Shown here: positions 7,350 to 15,110 of the stretch, piece after piece
Numbering within the stretch: position 1 is the first letter of the stretch
Layout of the letters: every line of letters begins with the position of its first letter
NCBI RefSeq assembly: GCF_031426495.1
Contig: NZ_JANPLK010000017.1
Location: forward strand, 62,001 to 126,000
Length of the DNA stretch: 64,000 nucleotides
Reading direction: 5' to 3'
DNA from: Gemmatimonas sp.
GTDB lineage: Bacteria > Gemmatimonadota > Gemmatimonadetes > Gemmatimonadales > Gemmatimonadaceae
Position numbers and translations under genes: made by a program
The notes under the pieces: generated by a model
The model's input: the letters and a program-made list of their open reading frames with translations, nothing else
Databases searched by the model: none
Told to the model about the DNA's origin: nothing

Positions 7350-9143
7350 ATGCCGATCGCACGCACCACATCCGCCGGTTACGGCACGCTGGAACTCGCC
7401 CGCGCCACACTGCGTGACACGTTCGGCTATCCGGATTTCCGGCCGCCGCAGATTCGTGCCGTGCAGTCGGTGGTTTCCGGGCGCGATTCGCTTCTGGTGC
7501 TCCCCACCGGCGGTGGCAAGTCACTCTGCTACCAAGTACCCGCGCTCATTCGCGACGGACTGACCGTGGTGATCTCGCCGCTGATCTCGCTGATGAAGGA
7601 TCAGGTCGATGCGCTGCAGCGCAAAGGCGTCTCGGCGGCGTTCATCAACAGCACGCTGAGCGTGAGTGAGGTGGCCGAGCGTATGGCACGGGCGCGCGAC
7701 GGCTCGTTGAAACTGCTCTATCTCGCGCCCGAGCGACTGGAGGCCGGCCGCACCCTTCAGCGTCTCGTCGACGTCGGGGTGCGGCTGTTGGCCGTCGACG
7801 AAGCGCACTGCATCAGCGAGTGGGGGCACGATTTCCGGCCGAGCTATCGGCGAATCGGACTGATTCGCGAGCGACTCGGCATGCCGCAAACCGTTGCCCT
7901 CACGGCAACCGCGACACCCGATGTCCGGAGGGACATCGTGCGGCAGCTCGCGCTGCGTGACGTCGAGGTGGTCGTCGCCGGCTTCGATCGCATCAATCTC
8001 ACGTATCACGTGACACCGGTGCGCACGCAGCCCGACAAAGATCGTTCCGCCATCACACTGCTGCGCGCCACGGATGCGCCGGCGATTGTCTACGCACCCA
8101 CGCGCAAGGCGGTCGAGCGCGTCACTTCCGTGCTGGTGCGCGGACGCATCAGAGCCGTCGCGTATCACGCCGGCCTGGACGACGCGCTCCGCCAGCGCGC
8201 GCAGGATGCGTTCATGCAGGAGCGCGCGCGGGTGATCGTGGCCACGAGCGCGTTCGGCATGGGTATCGACAAGCCCGATGTCCGACTGGTAGTGCATCAC
8301 TCCATGCCCGGTTCCCTCGAGGCGTATTACCAGGAGGCTGGACGCGCCGGTCGCGACGGCCAGCAGAGCACGTGTGTCCTGTTGCATGCGTATCCCGATC
8401 GCTTCACGCACGAATTCTTCAGCGACTGTGCGCACCCTGAGCGCTCCGTCATCGAACGCACCTGGCACGCGTTGCGGTCACTCGCCGACCGGCAGGGCAT
8501 GGTGTCACTTTCAGTCGAGGAGCTGGCGCACCGCCTGCCCACGTCGCTCGGCGAGCGAAAGATCGGGGCGGCGCTTCGCGTCCTGATGGCGGCCGGCGCC
8601 TGTACGAGTGAGGCGCCCGCGCCGGGTCGCGTCGCGGTCCGGCTCCTCGCGTGTCCGGAGCGGGTCATTGGCGAGCTCACGGGCGATCGTGCGTTTGATC
8701 GGGACGTGCTCCGAGCGCTGTGGCGTGCGGTCGGCAGCAAGCTGGAGCTCGGCGCCACCATTGATCTCGACTCGCTACCTCGTGCGCTCGGTGGATCGAT
8801 GGCGCTCGTCCCTGTTTTGGAGCGGTTGGCAGCGCAGCAGTTCGTCACGTGGACGCGAACGGGGGCGGGCGTGCGCCTCGATCCGCGCGCCCAACACGGG
8901 AAATGGCTGCCGGTTGATTGGTCCGCGATCGACCGACGACGCAAATCCGATCTGAACCGACTCGACGCTATGCAGGGATATGCGCAGACGCGCTATTGCC
9001 GAAGAGCGTTCGTCCTGCGCTATTTCGGAGACCCCGAAGTGCGCTCCCAGTGCGCTGCCTGCGATCGATGCTTGGGCACCACTGAAGTCCTTCTACCGGC
9101 CAGTACGAAGCAGTCCGTTCGTGGCCGGTCCCGCCCGCTCTGA
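7350..9143 (+). CDS. recQ: RecQ-family ATP-dependent DNA helicase with C-terminal zinc motif
   Basis: A 597-residue superfamily-2 3'-5' DNA helicase. The Q-motif region precedes Walker A (PTGGGKS, 52-58); the Walker B box is DEAH (150-153) within the RecQ aromatic-rich loop start HCISEWGHDFR; motif V is TSAFGMGIDKPDVR and motif VI QEAGRAGRDGQ. The zinc motif YCRRAFVLRYFG plus CAACDRC (C550, C568, C571, C574) lies near the C-terminus, about 200 residues after motif VI. In E. coli RecQ it directly follows the helicase core. No HRDC domain is present. This matches a shorter RecQ subtype with a winged-helix-like region before the zinc site. It probably acts in recombination repair and fork restart. 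Confidence 0.88.
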   Translation: MPIARTTSAGYGTLELARATLRDTFGYPDFRPPQIRAVQSVVSGRDSLLVLPTGGGKSLCYQVPALIRDGLTVVISPLISLMKDQVDALQRKGVSAAFINSTLSVSEVAERMARARDGSLKLLYLAPERLEAGRTLQRLVDVGVRLLAVDEAHCISEWGHDFRPSYRRIGLIRERLGMPQTVALTATATPDVRRDIVRQLALRDVEVVVAGFDRINLTYHVTPVRTQPDKDRSAITLLRATDAPAIVYAPTRKAVERVTSVLVRGRIRAVAYHAGLDDALRQRAQDAFMQERARVIVATSAFGMGIDKPDVRLVVHHSMPGSLEAYYQEAGRAGRDGQQSTCVLLHAYPDRFTHEFFSDCAHPERSVIERTWHALRSLADRQGMVSLSVEELAHRLPTSLGERKIGAALRVLMAAGACTSEAPAPGRVAVRLLACPERVIGELTGDRAFDRDVLRALWRAVGSKLELGATIDLDSLPRALGGSMALVPVLERLAAQQFVTWTRTGAGVRLDPRAQHGKWLPVDWSAIDRRRKSDLNRLDAMQGYAQTRYCRRAFVLRYFGDPEVRSQCAACDRCLGTTEVLLPASTKQSVRGRSRPL

Positions 9144-9157
9144 CCTCGACGTCTTCC

Positions 9158-10375
9158 ATGGACGATAGTCTTTATTTCAACGAGCAGCATCTCGCCGTGC
9201 GTGACATGGTCCGCAGTTTTGCGCGAGAGCAGGTTGCCCCCGTCGCATCGCAACACGATGAGGACTCGACGTTCCCCTGGGTGAATGTGAAGGCCATGGG
9301 CGAACTCGGACTCCTCGGTATCCCGTGGTCCGAGGATGTCGGTGGCGCCGGATTCGATACGATCAGTTTCATGATCGCGATCGAGGAGCTCGCGAAAGTG
9401 TGCGCATCGCATTCCATCACGATCAGCGCGCACACCACGCTCGGCACGTCGCCCATCGTGAATTTTGGCACGAAGGCACAGATCGAGCAGTACGTGCCGC
9501 TGCTGGCCAGCGGCAGGGTGCTCGGCGGCTTCGGCCTCACCGAAGAAAGCGCGGGCAGCGATGCCGGTGGCACGCGTACAACGGCCGAGAAAAAAGACGG
9601 CTACTATCTGCTGAACGGCTCCAAGCGTTTCATCACCCACGCCGGTGTCGGTGAAGTGTTCGTCGTCACCGCAGTGACCGACCCGTCCAAGGGTACGAAG
9701 GGCATCTCGTCGTTCATCCTGAACAAGGAGAGCTGCGATCTCGCGCAGTGCCGTGTACTGGGGGTCGGCCACGATGACTCGTTGACGCCGATGAAGGGCT
9801 TCACGTCGGGCAAGAAGGAGAACAAGCTCGGATGGCGTGCGTCCGATACGCGCGAGCTGCTGTTCGACAACGTCGAAGTACCGGCGGAGAATCTTCTGGG
9901 CACCGAGGGCCTCGGCTTCATCAACTTCATGAAGACGCTCGACGCCGGCCGTATCGGCATCGCGTCGCTCTCGATCGGCATCGCGCAGGGTGCGCTGGAG
10001 GAATCGCTGAAGTACGCGTCGGTCCGCAAGCAGTTCGGGGCGGCCATCGCGACGTTCCAAGGGATTCAGTTCCAGCTGTCCGATATGGCGACCGAGATCG
10101 AAGCTGGCCGTCACCTGGTGTATCACGCCGCCTGGCTGGCGCAGCAGGGCAAGCCGTTCGGCAAGGAAGCCGCGATGGCCAAACTGTTCTGCTCGGAGCT
10201 GGCCATGCGCGCCACGATCAAGGCCATTCAGATCCACGGCGGGTACGGCTACACGAAGGACTACCCGGTCGAGCGCTACATGCGCGATGCCAAGATTTGC
10301 GAAATTGGCGAAGGGACAAGCGAGATCCAGCGCATGGTGATCGCGAGGCACCTGCTGAAGGGACTGATGGACTGA
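9158..10375 (+). CDS. Acyl-CoA dehydrogenase (FAD)
   Basis: This 405-residue protein has the complete acyl-CoA dehydrogenase layout: N-terminal helical domain, middle beta domain with GFGLTEESAGSDAGGT, and C-terminal helical domain with RKQFGAAIATFQGIQ and IHGGYGYTKDYPVERYMRD. The catalytic base is the Glu of IGEGTSEIQR (residue 385), placed as in short/medium-chain dehydrogenases and butyryl-CoA dehydrogenase. It oxidises acyl-CoA to enoyl-CoA and passes electrons to ETF. It starts 14 nt after recQ with no terminator between them. With the upstream carboxyltransferase group it suggests fatty or branched-chain acyl-CoA degradation. Chain-length preference is not readable. Confidence 0.9.
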   Translation: MDDSLYFNEQHLAVRDMVRSFAREQVAPVASQHDEDSTFPWVNVKAMGELGLLGIPWSEDVGGAGFDTISFMIAIEELAKVCASHSITISAHTTLGTSPIVNFGTKAQIEQYVPLLASGRVLGGFGLTEESAGSDAGGTRTTAEKKDGYYLLNGSKRFITHAGVGEVFVVTAVTDPSKGTKGISSFILNKESCDLAQCRVLGVGHDDSLTPMKGFTSGKKENKLGWRASDTRELLFDNVEVPAENLLGTEGLGFINFMKTLDAGRIGIASLSIGIAQGALEESLKYASVRKQFGAAIATFQGIQFQLSDMATEIEAGRHLVYHAAWLAQQGKPFGKEAAMAKLFCSELAMRATIKAIQIHGGYGYTKDYPVERYMRDAKICEIGEGTSEIQRMVIARHLLKGLMD

Positions 10376-10847
10376 GTCACCGGGACGGACCGCCGTGGGT
10401 GTATTGCGGGAGACGTTCGGTCCCGTGTACTCTTCCTTGGTAGTCCGTTTTGGTAGGACCCCGCAGTTTCCGTAGCCGTCGCTTCCGGCGCCGGCGGCCC
10501 GTGCGACTCACGGGCCGTTTGCGTTTGTGGCGGGGGCGGATTGGCGCCAGCGTGCAGCCATCCGACGCCCTCCACACGTCCCACCGCATGACACGCCCTG
10601 TGTGTCGATCGCGGGTAATCGCGTTTCTCCTGAGGCCTGCGCCTCCCGCCGCTACCGAAGCGCGGGACGGTCCGCGGTGTTCGGGCGCGACTCGCCCGTC
10701 CGATCAGTCGTGCTGGTTGGGGGAGCCCCGTGACGTCGTCCGTGTCGCCGCCGCCTGGCGCGCTCGGGCAGCCTCTGTTCGATCACCGTGTTTGTCGCCG
10801 CATCGGTCCAGTGGAGTCGCCACCGCCGAGACGCGCGGCAGGTCAGA
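10376..10847 (+). other. 470-nt gene-free stretch before the RNase E/G gene
   Basis: No convincing reading frame covers this interval; the frames that cross it are Arg/Pro-rich shadows. It contains a probable terminator for the acyl-CoA dehydrogenase (10496-10516) and then about 330 nt before the RNase start. A weak sigma70-like pair TTGCGG/TACTCT occurs near 10409-10438, upstream of the terminator. Long 5' leaders are known on rne genes, where they mediate autoregulation, so an untranslated leader is a reasonable guess, but no conserved element was recognised. Confidence 0.4.
10496..10527 (+). terminator. Probable terminator after acyl-CoA dehydrogenase
   Basis: A perfect 8-bp GC-rich stem (GGCCCGTG/CACGGGCC) with a 5-nt loop is followed by a T-rich but interrupted tract (GTTTGCGTTTG). 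Confidence 0.6.
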
Positions 10848-12419
10848 ATGAAGCGAGAAATCCTGGTGAACGCGACGCCGCGCGAGACGCGCGTCGCCAT
10901 TCTCGAGGACGGCCAGTTGGTGGAGCTGCTGGTAGATCGACCCGATGCCCGTCGCATGGTTGGCGACGTGTATCTCGGGAAGGTCGAAGCCGTGCTTCCA
11001 GGTATTCAGGCCGCCTTCGTGAACATCGGCACCGAGAAGTCCGCATTCCTGCACGCCGCCGATGTGGTGGTTGAGGATGCGCCCGTGGCCGATGATGAAG
11101 ACGACGACGAGGACGAGGCCGGAGATGACGCTGGCGGCGGAAGCGCCGGCGGTGGGCGTCGTGGGCGCCGTGAAGTCCGCCCGATTCAGGACCTCTTGAA
11201 GCGCGGGCAGGATATCCTCGTCCAGATCACCAAGGAACCCATTTCCACGAAGGGGCCCCGCGTGACCGCGCAGGTCTCCCTCGCCGGGCGGTTCCTGGTG
11301 TATATGCCGTTTGCGTCGAAAGTCGGCGTCAGCCGCAAGATCGACGAGCGCTCCGAACGCCAGCGTCTTCGGGCGATGGTGTCCGAGATGCTCCCCGACG
11401 ACGTCGGCGGCGTGATCATCCGCACCGTGTCCGAGGACGCGACCAAGGAAGTGTTCGAGCGTGAGCTCAACACGCTCATCAATAACTGGAAGCGGATCAA
11501 GCGGAAAACGCAGTTCACGCGCGCGCCGGCCCTGGTGCATCGCGAGACCAATGTGACCCGCGGACTCGTGCGCGACCTATTCAGTGCGAAGGTCGAGGGC
11601 GTTACCGTTGACTCGCGCCAGGTCTTCAACGAGATCACCGAGTACCTCACCGGCATCGCCCCCGAGCTCGTCGAGCGGGTGAAGCTGTACGAGGACATCG
11701 TCCCGCTGTTCGACAAGGCCGATATCGAGACGGAAATCCGCGACCTCTTCAAGCGGCGCTGCGATCTGCCCAGCGGTGGCTACCTGATCATCGAGCCAAC
11801 CGAGGCGCTCGTCTCGATCGACGTCAATTCCGGGCGGTACACCGGCAAGCGCGATCCCGAAAAGACCGTGTTCAAGACGAATACCGAAGCCGCGCGCGAA
11901 ATTGCGCGACAGCTGCGCTTGCGTGACGTCGGTGGCATCATCGTGTGCGATTTCATCGACATGGAAACGCAGGGGAATCGCGACAAGGTGATCCACGAGT
12001 TGCGGACCCATCTCGGTCGTGATCGCGCCCGGACGAAGGCCCATGCCGTGTCTGACCTGGGGTTGGTGGAGATGACCCGCCAGCGCGTGCGTCAGAGCCA
12101 CTGGCAGAGCATGACCGAGTCGTGCCCCACCTGCAGCGGAACGGGCCGGGTATTCACGCCGGAAACGATCGTTCGTCGAACCGAGCGGGCCGTTCGTCGC
12201 ATGTCGGCCGAGGGGCGCCGAGAGCCGGTGATCTTGCGGCTCCACCCGGAGGTCGCGCTGCACGTGCTGGAGCAGGAGCACGACTTCGTGAAGCGCCTCG
12301 AGAAGTTGGCTGGATTCCCCTTGGAGCTGCGCGACGATCCGCTCCTGCGCCCGGATGAAATCAAGCTCGTTATGCGGGGCGCCCAGCGGGATGTCACACA
12401 GCAGTACGCCTTGGCCTGA
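10848..12419 (+). CDS. rng: Ribonuclease E/G family endoribonuclease
   Basis: A 523-residue RNase E/G catalytic protein. It has an S1 RNA-binding domain (about 37-145), then the catalytic DNase-I-like core with Mg2+ ligands D325 (SIDVNSGRYTGK) and D368 (CDFIDME), 43 residues apart as in E. coli RNase E. The zinc-link CPTC (C426, C429) is also present. It lacks the long unstructured degradosome scaffold of RNase E, so by length it is RNase G-like. The S1 domain is interrupted by an Asp/Glu-rich run (79-95) and a Gly/Arg run (96-109). An in-frame GTG 60 nt upstream exists, but the MKREILVN start matches the family. Expected roles are rRNA 5' maturation and mRNA decay. Confidence 0.9.
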   Translation: MKREILVNATPRETRVAILEDGQLVELLVDRPDARRMVGDVYLGKVEAVLPGIQAAFVNIGTEKSAFLHAADVVVEDAPVADDEDDDEDEAGDDAGGGSAGGGRRGRREVRPIQDLLKRGQDILVQITKEPISTKGPRVTAQVSLAGRFLVYMPFASKVGVSRKIDERSERQRLRAMVSEMLPDDVGGVIIRTVSEDATKEVFERELNTLINNWKRIKRKTQFTRAPALVHRETNVTRGLVRDLFSAKVEGVTVDSRQVFNEITEYLTGIAPELVERVKLYEDIVPLFDKADIETEIRDLFKRRCDLPSGGYLIIEPTEALVSIDVNSGRYTGKRDPEKTVFKTNTEAAREIARQLRLRDVGGIIVCDFIDMETQGNRDKVIHELRTHLGRDRARTKAHAVSDLGLVEMTRQRVRQSHWQSMTESCPTCSGTGRVFTPETIVRRTERAVRRMSAEGRREPVILRLHPEVALHVLEQEHDFVKRLEKLAGFPLELRDDPLLRPDEIKLVMRGAQRDVTQQYALA

Positions 12420-12447
12420 ACACGGCCGGAAATCCACGTTCCCACAG

Positions 12448-12471
12448 GCGCCTGAGGCTGGTCTCAGGCGC
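12448..12471 (+). terminator. Hairpin after rng
   Basis: A perfect 9-bp stem GCGCCTGAG/CTCAGGCGC with a 6-nt loop stands 28 nt after the rng stop. Only two T residues follow, and they belong to the -35 box of the next promoter, so termination strength is uncertain. Confidence 0.5.
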
Positions 12472-12500
12472 TTGACAGCTAAAGCGAAGCCGGATAAGCT
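12472..12500 (+). promoter_or_regulatory. Sigma70-type promoter for rplU-rpmA
   Basis: TTGACA (12472-12477), a 17-nt spacer and TAAGCT (12495-12500) make a near-consensus promoter about 50 nt before the rplU ATG. The -35 box directly abuts the rng hairpin. Confidence 0.65.
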
Positions 12501-12548
12501 TTAAGGCTACGTTTGAAGCCTGCAGAATACGATTTAACAGATAGAGCC

Positions 12549-12866
12549 ATGAGCTACGCGATCATTCGCACCGGCGGCAAGCAGTTCCGTGCCGAGCCGG
12601 GCAAGTCCCTCAGGATTCCCTCGTTGCTCGGCGATGCCGGCACGGCCGTCGAGTTCAACGACGTCCTTATCGGCAATGTCGGCACCGGTGTCCGCATGGG
12701 CGTGCCCACGCTCAGCGGTGCCAAGGTCACCGGCGAGATCGTGAAGCACGGCCTCGAAGACAAGATCATCGTCTTCAAGTTCAAGCGCCGTAAGAACTAC
12801 GCCCGGAAGCAGGGTCATCGGCAGAAGTTCACGGAAGTTCGCATTAACGAAATCACCCTCGGCTGA
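12549..12866 (+). CDS. rplU: 50S ribosomal protein L21
   Basis: A 105-residue L21 of normal length. The opening YAIIRTGGKQFRAEPG and the KFKRRKNYARKQGHRQ stretch near the C-terminus are family hallmarks; the latter contacts 23S rRNA. The ATG was chosen over an in-frame start 36 nt upstream because L21 begins with this strand. It is followed by rpmA, the usual pairing in bacteria. A strong promoter precedes it, and a hairpin lies between it and rpmA. Confidence 0.97.
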   Translation: MSYAIIRTGGKQFRAEPGKSLRIPSLLGDAGTAVEFNDVLIGNVGTGVRMGVPTLSGAKVTGEIVKHGLEDKIIVFKFKRRKNYARKQGHRQKFTEVRINEITLG

Positions 12867-12874
12867 TCGCCGGC

Positions 12875-12902
12875 GGCGCGCCTCACTGGCGCGCCTCCTT
12901 TT
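12875..12902 (+). terminator. Hairpin between rplU and rpmA
   Basis: A perfect 8-bp stem GGCGCGCC/GGCGCGCC with a 5-nt loop is followed by TCCTTTTCC. Because rpmA starts 15 nt later, it may be a partial terminator or an RNA-stability element setting the L21:L27 ratio. Confidence 0.5.
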
Positions 12903-12916
12903 CCGGAGTAAGAGCA

Positions 12917-13210
12917 ATGGCACATAAAAAAGGCGTCGGCTCATCACGCAACGGTCGCGATTCGAATCCGAAGTTTCGCGGCATCAAGAAGTACGGTGGT
13001 GAGTTCGTAACGGCTGGCAACATCATCGCGCGTCAGTGCGGTACGAAGTGGCATCCCGGCAGCAATGTCGGCATGGGCACCGACTACACGATTTACTCGC
13101 TCGTCGATGGAGTGGTGCAGTTCCAACACCACAACAAGAAGAAGTACAAGATCAGTGTGCTCCCCGTCGAGTTCGTCGAAATGATCGTCGAGGAAGTAGT
13201 CGAGGCCTAA
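12917..13210 (+). CDS. rpmA: 50S ribosomal protein L27
   Basis: A 97-residue L27. The N-terminus MAHKKGVGSSRNGRDSNPK is the standard form that reaches the peptidyl-transferase centre, without the cleavable extension seen in Firmicutes. NIIARQCGTKWHPGSNVGMG follows the usual motif; ARQC and TKWHPG differ mildly from the common VRQRGTKFHPG. The C-terminus carries a short acidic extension (EMIVEEVVEA). GGAG 10 nt before the ATG is the ribosome binding site. Confidence 0.97.
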   Translation: MAHKKGVGSSRNGRDSNPKFRGIKKYGGEFVTAGNIIARQCGTKWHPGSNVGMGTDYTIYSLVDGVVQFQHHNKKKYKISVLPVEFVEMIVEEVVEA

Positions 13211-13235
13211 CCCTCGCCAGACGATCGTGGTATTC

Positions 13236-13266
13236 AAAAAGCCTCCGCCGTGCGCGGGGGCTTTTT
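13236..13266 (+). terminator. Rho-independent terminator after rpmA
   Basis: The hairpin AAAAAGCC(T)CCGC ... GCGGGGGCTTTTT has a GC-rich stem flanked by A and T runs, the classic bidirectional-looking intrinsic terminator. It closes the L21-L27 unit. Confidence 0.85.
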
Positions 13267-13345
13267 GCGTTTGTCCCGCCGTAACTTCCGGGTGTCGGTT
13301 CACGTAGGTTCTTTGCATCACTCACACTTTTCGGAGAAGCGAGCC

Positions 13346-13720
13346 ATGGCGATCTGGGATAAGGTCAAGCAGGGGATCGATAAGGCCGGGAAGGCGGCGC
13401 AGGACGTCTTCGACGAGGGCAAGCTGCGCCTCGACGCCTATCGGGCCCGCGAACAGGCGGACAAGGCCGCCGAGGCGCTTGGATACGCCGTGTTCCGTGC
13501 CGCAGATGCCGGTGGCGAGTTGGCGGCCGACGCACGCGATCGGCTCATTGTCGCCTTGCGGGCGCAGGACGCCGAGGCACGTCGCCTGGAGACTGAGCTG
13601 GCCGCGGCGCGCGCCGCCAACGGCACGACGGAGGCCGAGACGGCCGCCGGTTCAGTGCCGACCGCGCCCGTGCAACCGCCGGTGCAGCAGTCCGCGCCGC
13701 CGACGGATCCTCAGGGATAG
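13346..13720 (+). CDS. Small charged coiled-coil protein, unknown function
   Basis: A 124-residue protein preceded by a good ribosome binding site (CGGAGAAG). Residues 1-95 are a continuous amphipathic helix pattern rich in Ala, Glu, Arg and Asp (for example DKAGKAAQDVFDEGKLRLDAYRARE), probably a coiled coil. The last 30 residues are a disordered Pro/Ala/Gln tail. No signal peptide or TM segment is present, so it should be cytosolic. Its stop lies inside the 3' end of the convergent GDPD gene (10-bp overlap). It resembles small CsbD/apolipoprotein-like stress proteins only in composition. Confidence 0.65.
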   Translation: MAIWDKVKQGIDKAGKAAQDVFDEGKLRLDAYRAREQADKAAEALGYAVFRAADAGGELAADARDRLIVALRAQDAEARRLETELAAARAANGTTEAETAAGSVPTAPVQPPVQQSAPPTDPQG

Positions 13721-14409
13721 AACGCCGCGCGAATGGTCGCCGGTACATCCGTGCAGAGGCCGTCTACGCCCCATGCGGCGAGGAGATGCGCGCGCACCGG
13801 ATCGTTTTCGGTCCACGCGATCACCTTGGTGCCACGGTCGTGAGCCGCGATCACGAGCGCTTCGTCGATCAGGTGGGTGTATTGCCAAAGCGCGTCCGGC
13901 GCGGTGGGGTGAAGCATGCCCACCGGGTCAATGAGATACGAGTCGGATAAGAACCCGATCGCCGTGGTCGGGCGAGTCACCCTGACCGTGGCGGGAATGC
14001 GATGGTCGAATGAGTGCACCGCCGTCCGCACGGTGGGGTGGCGGTCCAGCACGGCAGCGACCGCCGCCTCGATGCGTGCAGCCTTCACCTCGACGTAGAC
14101 CGTCGCCTGCGTCCCGACCAGCGCCAGCACATCGTCGAGAAGCGGCAGCGGATGCCCGCCGTGCAGCCGCGCGGTACGGATCTCCGACAGCGTCAGGTCG
14201 CGAATCGCCGCAGTGCCTCCGGCGTTTCCACCCCGTTCCAGAGAAAGCACCGAGTCGTGATGCACCACCACGTGGCCGTCGGCCGACCCATGCACGTCGA
14301 GCTCGATGCCGTCTGCCTGTTGTTCGAGGGCTCGGCTGAAGGCGGCGAGAGTGTTCTCGAGGCACTCGCGCGACGAGCCGCGATGGGCGATGATGTCTGG
14401 TATATGCAT
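13711..14409 (-). CDS. Glycerophosphodiester phosphodiesterase
   Basis: A 232-residue GDPD-family TIM barrel on the minus strand. The catalytic motif is IIAHRGSSRECLENT (HRG plus the E/N pair), then DGIELDVHGSADG with metal-ligand Glu and Asp, then VVVHHDS with the second catalytic His. A conserved VEVK strand and a C-terminal WTEN (tryptophan loop) follow. There is no signal peptide, so it resembles cytosolic UgpQ, cleaving glycerophosphodiesters to glycerol-3-phosphate and an alcohol. It is divergent from the sigma factor gene and convergent with the coiled-coil gene. Confidence 0.88.
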   Translation of the reverse strand: MHIPDIIAHRGSSRECLENTLAAFSRALEQQADGIELDVHGSADGHVVVHHDSVLSLERGGNAGGTAAIRDLTLSEIRTARLHGGHPLPLLDDVLALVGTQATVYVEVKAARIEAAVAAVLDRHPTVRTAVHSFDHRIPATVRVTRPTTAIGFLSDSYLIDPVGMLHPTAPDALWQYTHLIDEALVIAAHDRGTKVIAWTENDPVRAHLLAAWGVDGLCTDVPATIRAAFYP

Positions 14410-14555
14410 GTCTGCGCTCCCCGTCGCGTCGTCGTTGCCCGATTCCCAGCCCGAACCGCTCTGGCGGCCAAGCTTCGGTGCCCGACCTCGTCACGTCAAT
14501 GGCGCGGCACGGCCTTAACGATGCCCCCGGCGCGTCGTCCAATAGGTCGAAGCGT

Positions 14556-15110
14556 ATGATCCAAGCCGAACAGACCGATGACGCGTCCGTCGATAGCGCC
14601 CTCATTGCGCAGTGGATGGCGGGTGACGAGCGGGCCGCCACGGCGATAGTCGAGCGGCACGCGGGCGCGCTGGCGCGTTTTGCGGTCCGTTTGGGGGTCG
14701 AGGAGGATGTCGACGAGTTGGTGCAGGACACGTTCATCAGGGCATTTTCGGCGCTCGAGTCGTTCCGGTCGGACAGTTCGCTGCGCACGTGGTTGTTTAC
14801 CATCGAACGTCGGCTCGTCATCGATCGGCGACGATCGTCGGCTCGGCGGGGGCGTGAGGTCGAAGTAGACGACGGTTATGCGGCTACCGAATACGACGCG
14901 CTCGACGCCTTGGTGGCGGATGAAGCCGCGCAGCGGATGGCCTCGGCGATTGGTCGTCTAACACGCATGCAGCGTGAGGTGTTTACGCTTCGTGTGCAGG
15001 AAGGGCGGAGTTACAGGGAGATCGCGGAAATCCTCGACAGTTCTGAGGGCGCCGCCCGGGTGCACTACCACAACGCGATGCGAGCCGTGAAGGAGTTTCT
15101 CGATGACTGA
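14556..15110 (+). CDS. ECF-type RNA polymerase sigma factor
   Basis: A 184-residue group 4 sigma factor. Region 2 (about 25-92) includes the DVDELVQDTFIRAF and SSLRTWLFTIERRLVIDRRR stretches (-10 recognition/melting). Region 4 (about 125-180) includes LTRMQREVFTLRVQEGRSYREIAEIL, the helix-turn-helix for the -35 element. Only a short linker separates them, as in ECF factors. The ATG is preferred to an in-frame start 78 nt upstream, whose extra residues are not sigma-like. Its stop overlaps the anti-sigma start by 8 nt, the usual coupling of a sigma/anti-sigma pair. Confidence 0.9.
   Translation: MIQAEQTDDASVDSALIAQWMAGDERAATAIVERHAGALARFAVRLGVEEDVDELVQDTFIRAFSALESFRSDSSLRTWLFTIERRLVIDRRRSSARRGREVEVDDGYAATEYDALDALVADEAAQRMASAIGRLTRMQREVFTLRVQEGRSYREIAEILDSSEGAARVHYHNAMRAVKEFLDD

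Noticed and set aside
10450..10851. 133-codon frame in the rng leader
   Set aside because: Arg/Pro-rich composition typical of GC-rich noise; it crosses a terminator hairpin and the rng start.
13250..13345. Upstream extension of the small coiled-coil protein
   Set aside because: It would start inside the rpmA terminator; the ATG at 13346 has a good ribosome binding site.
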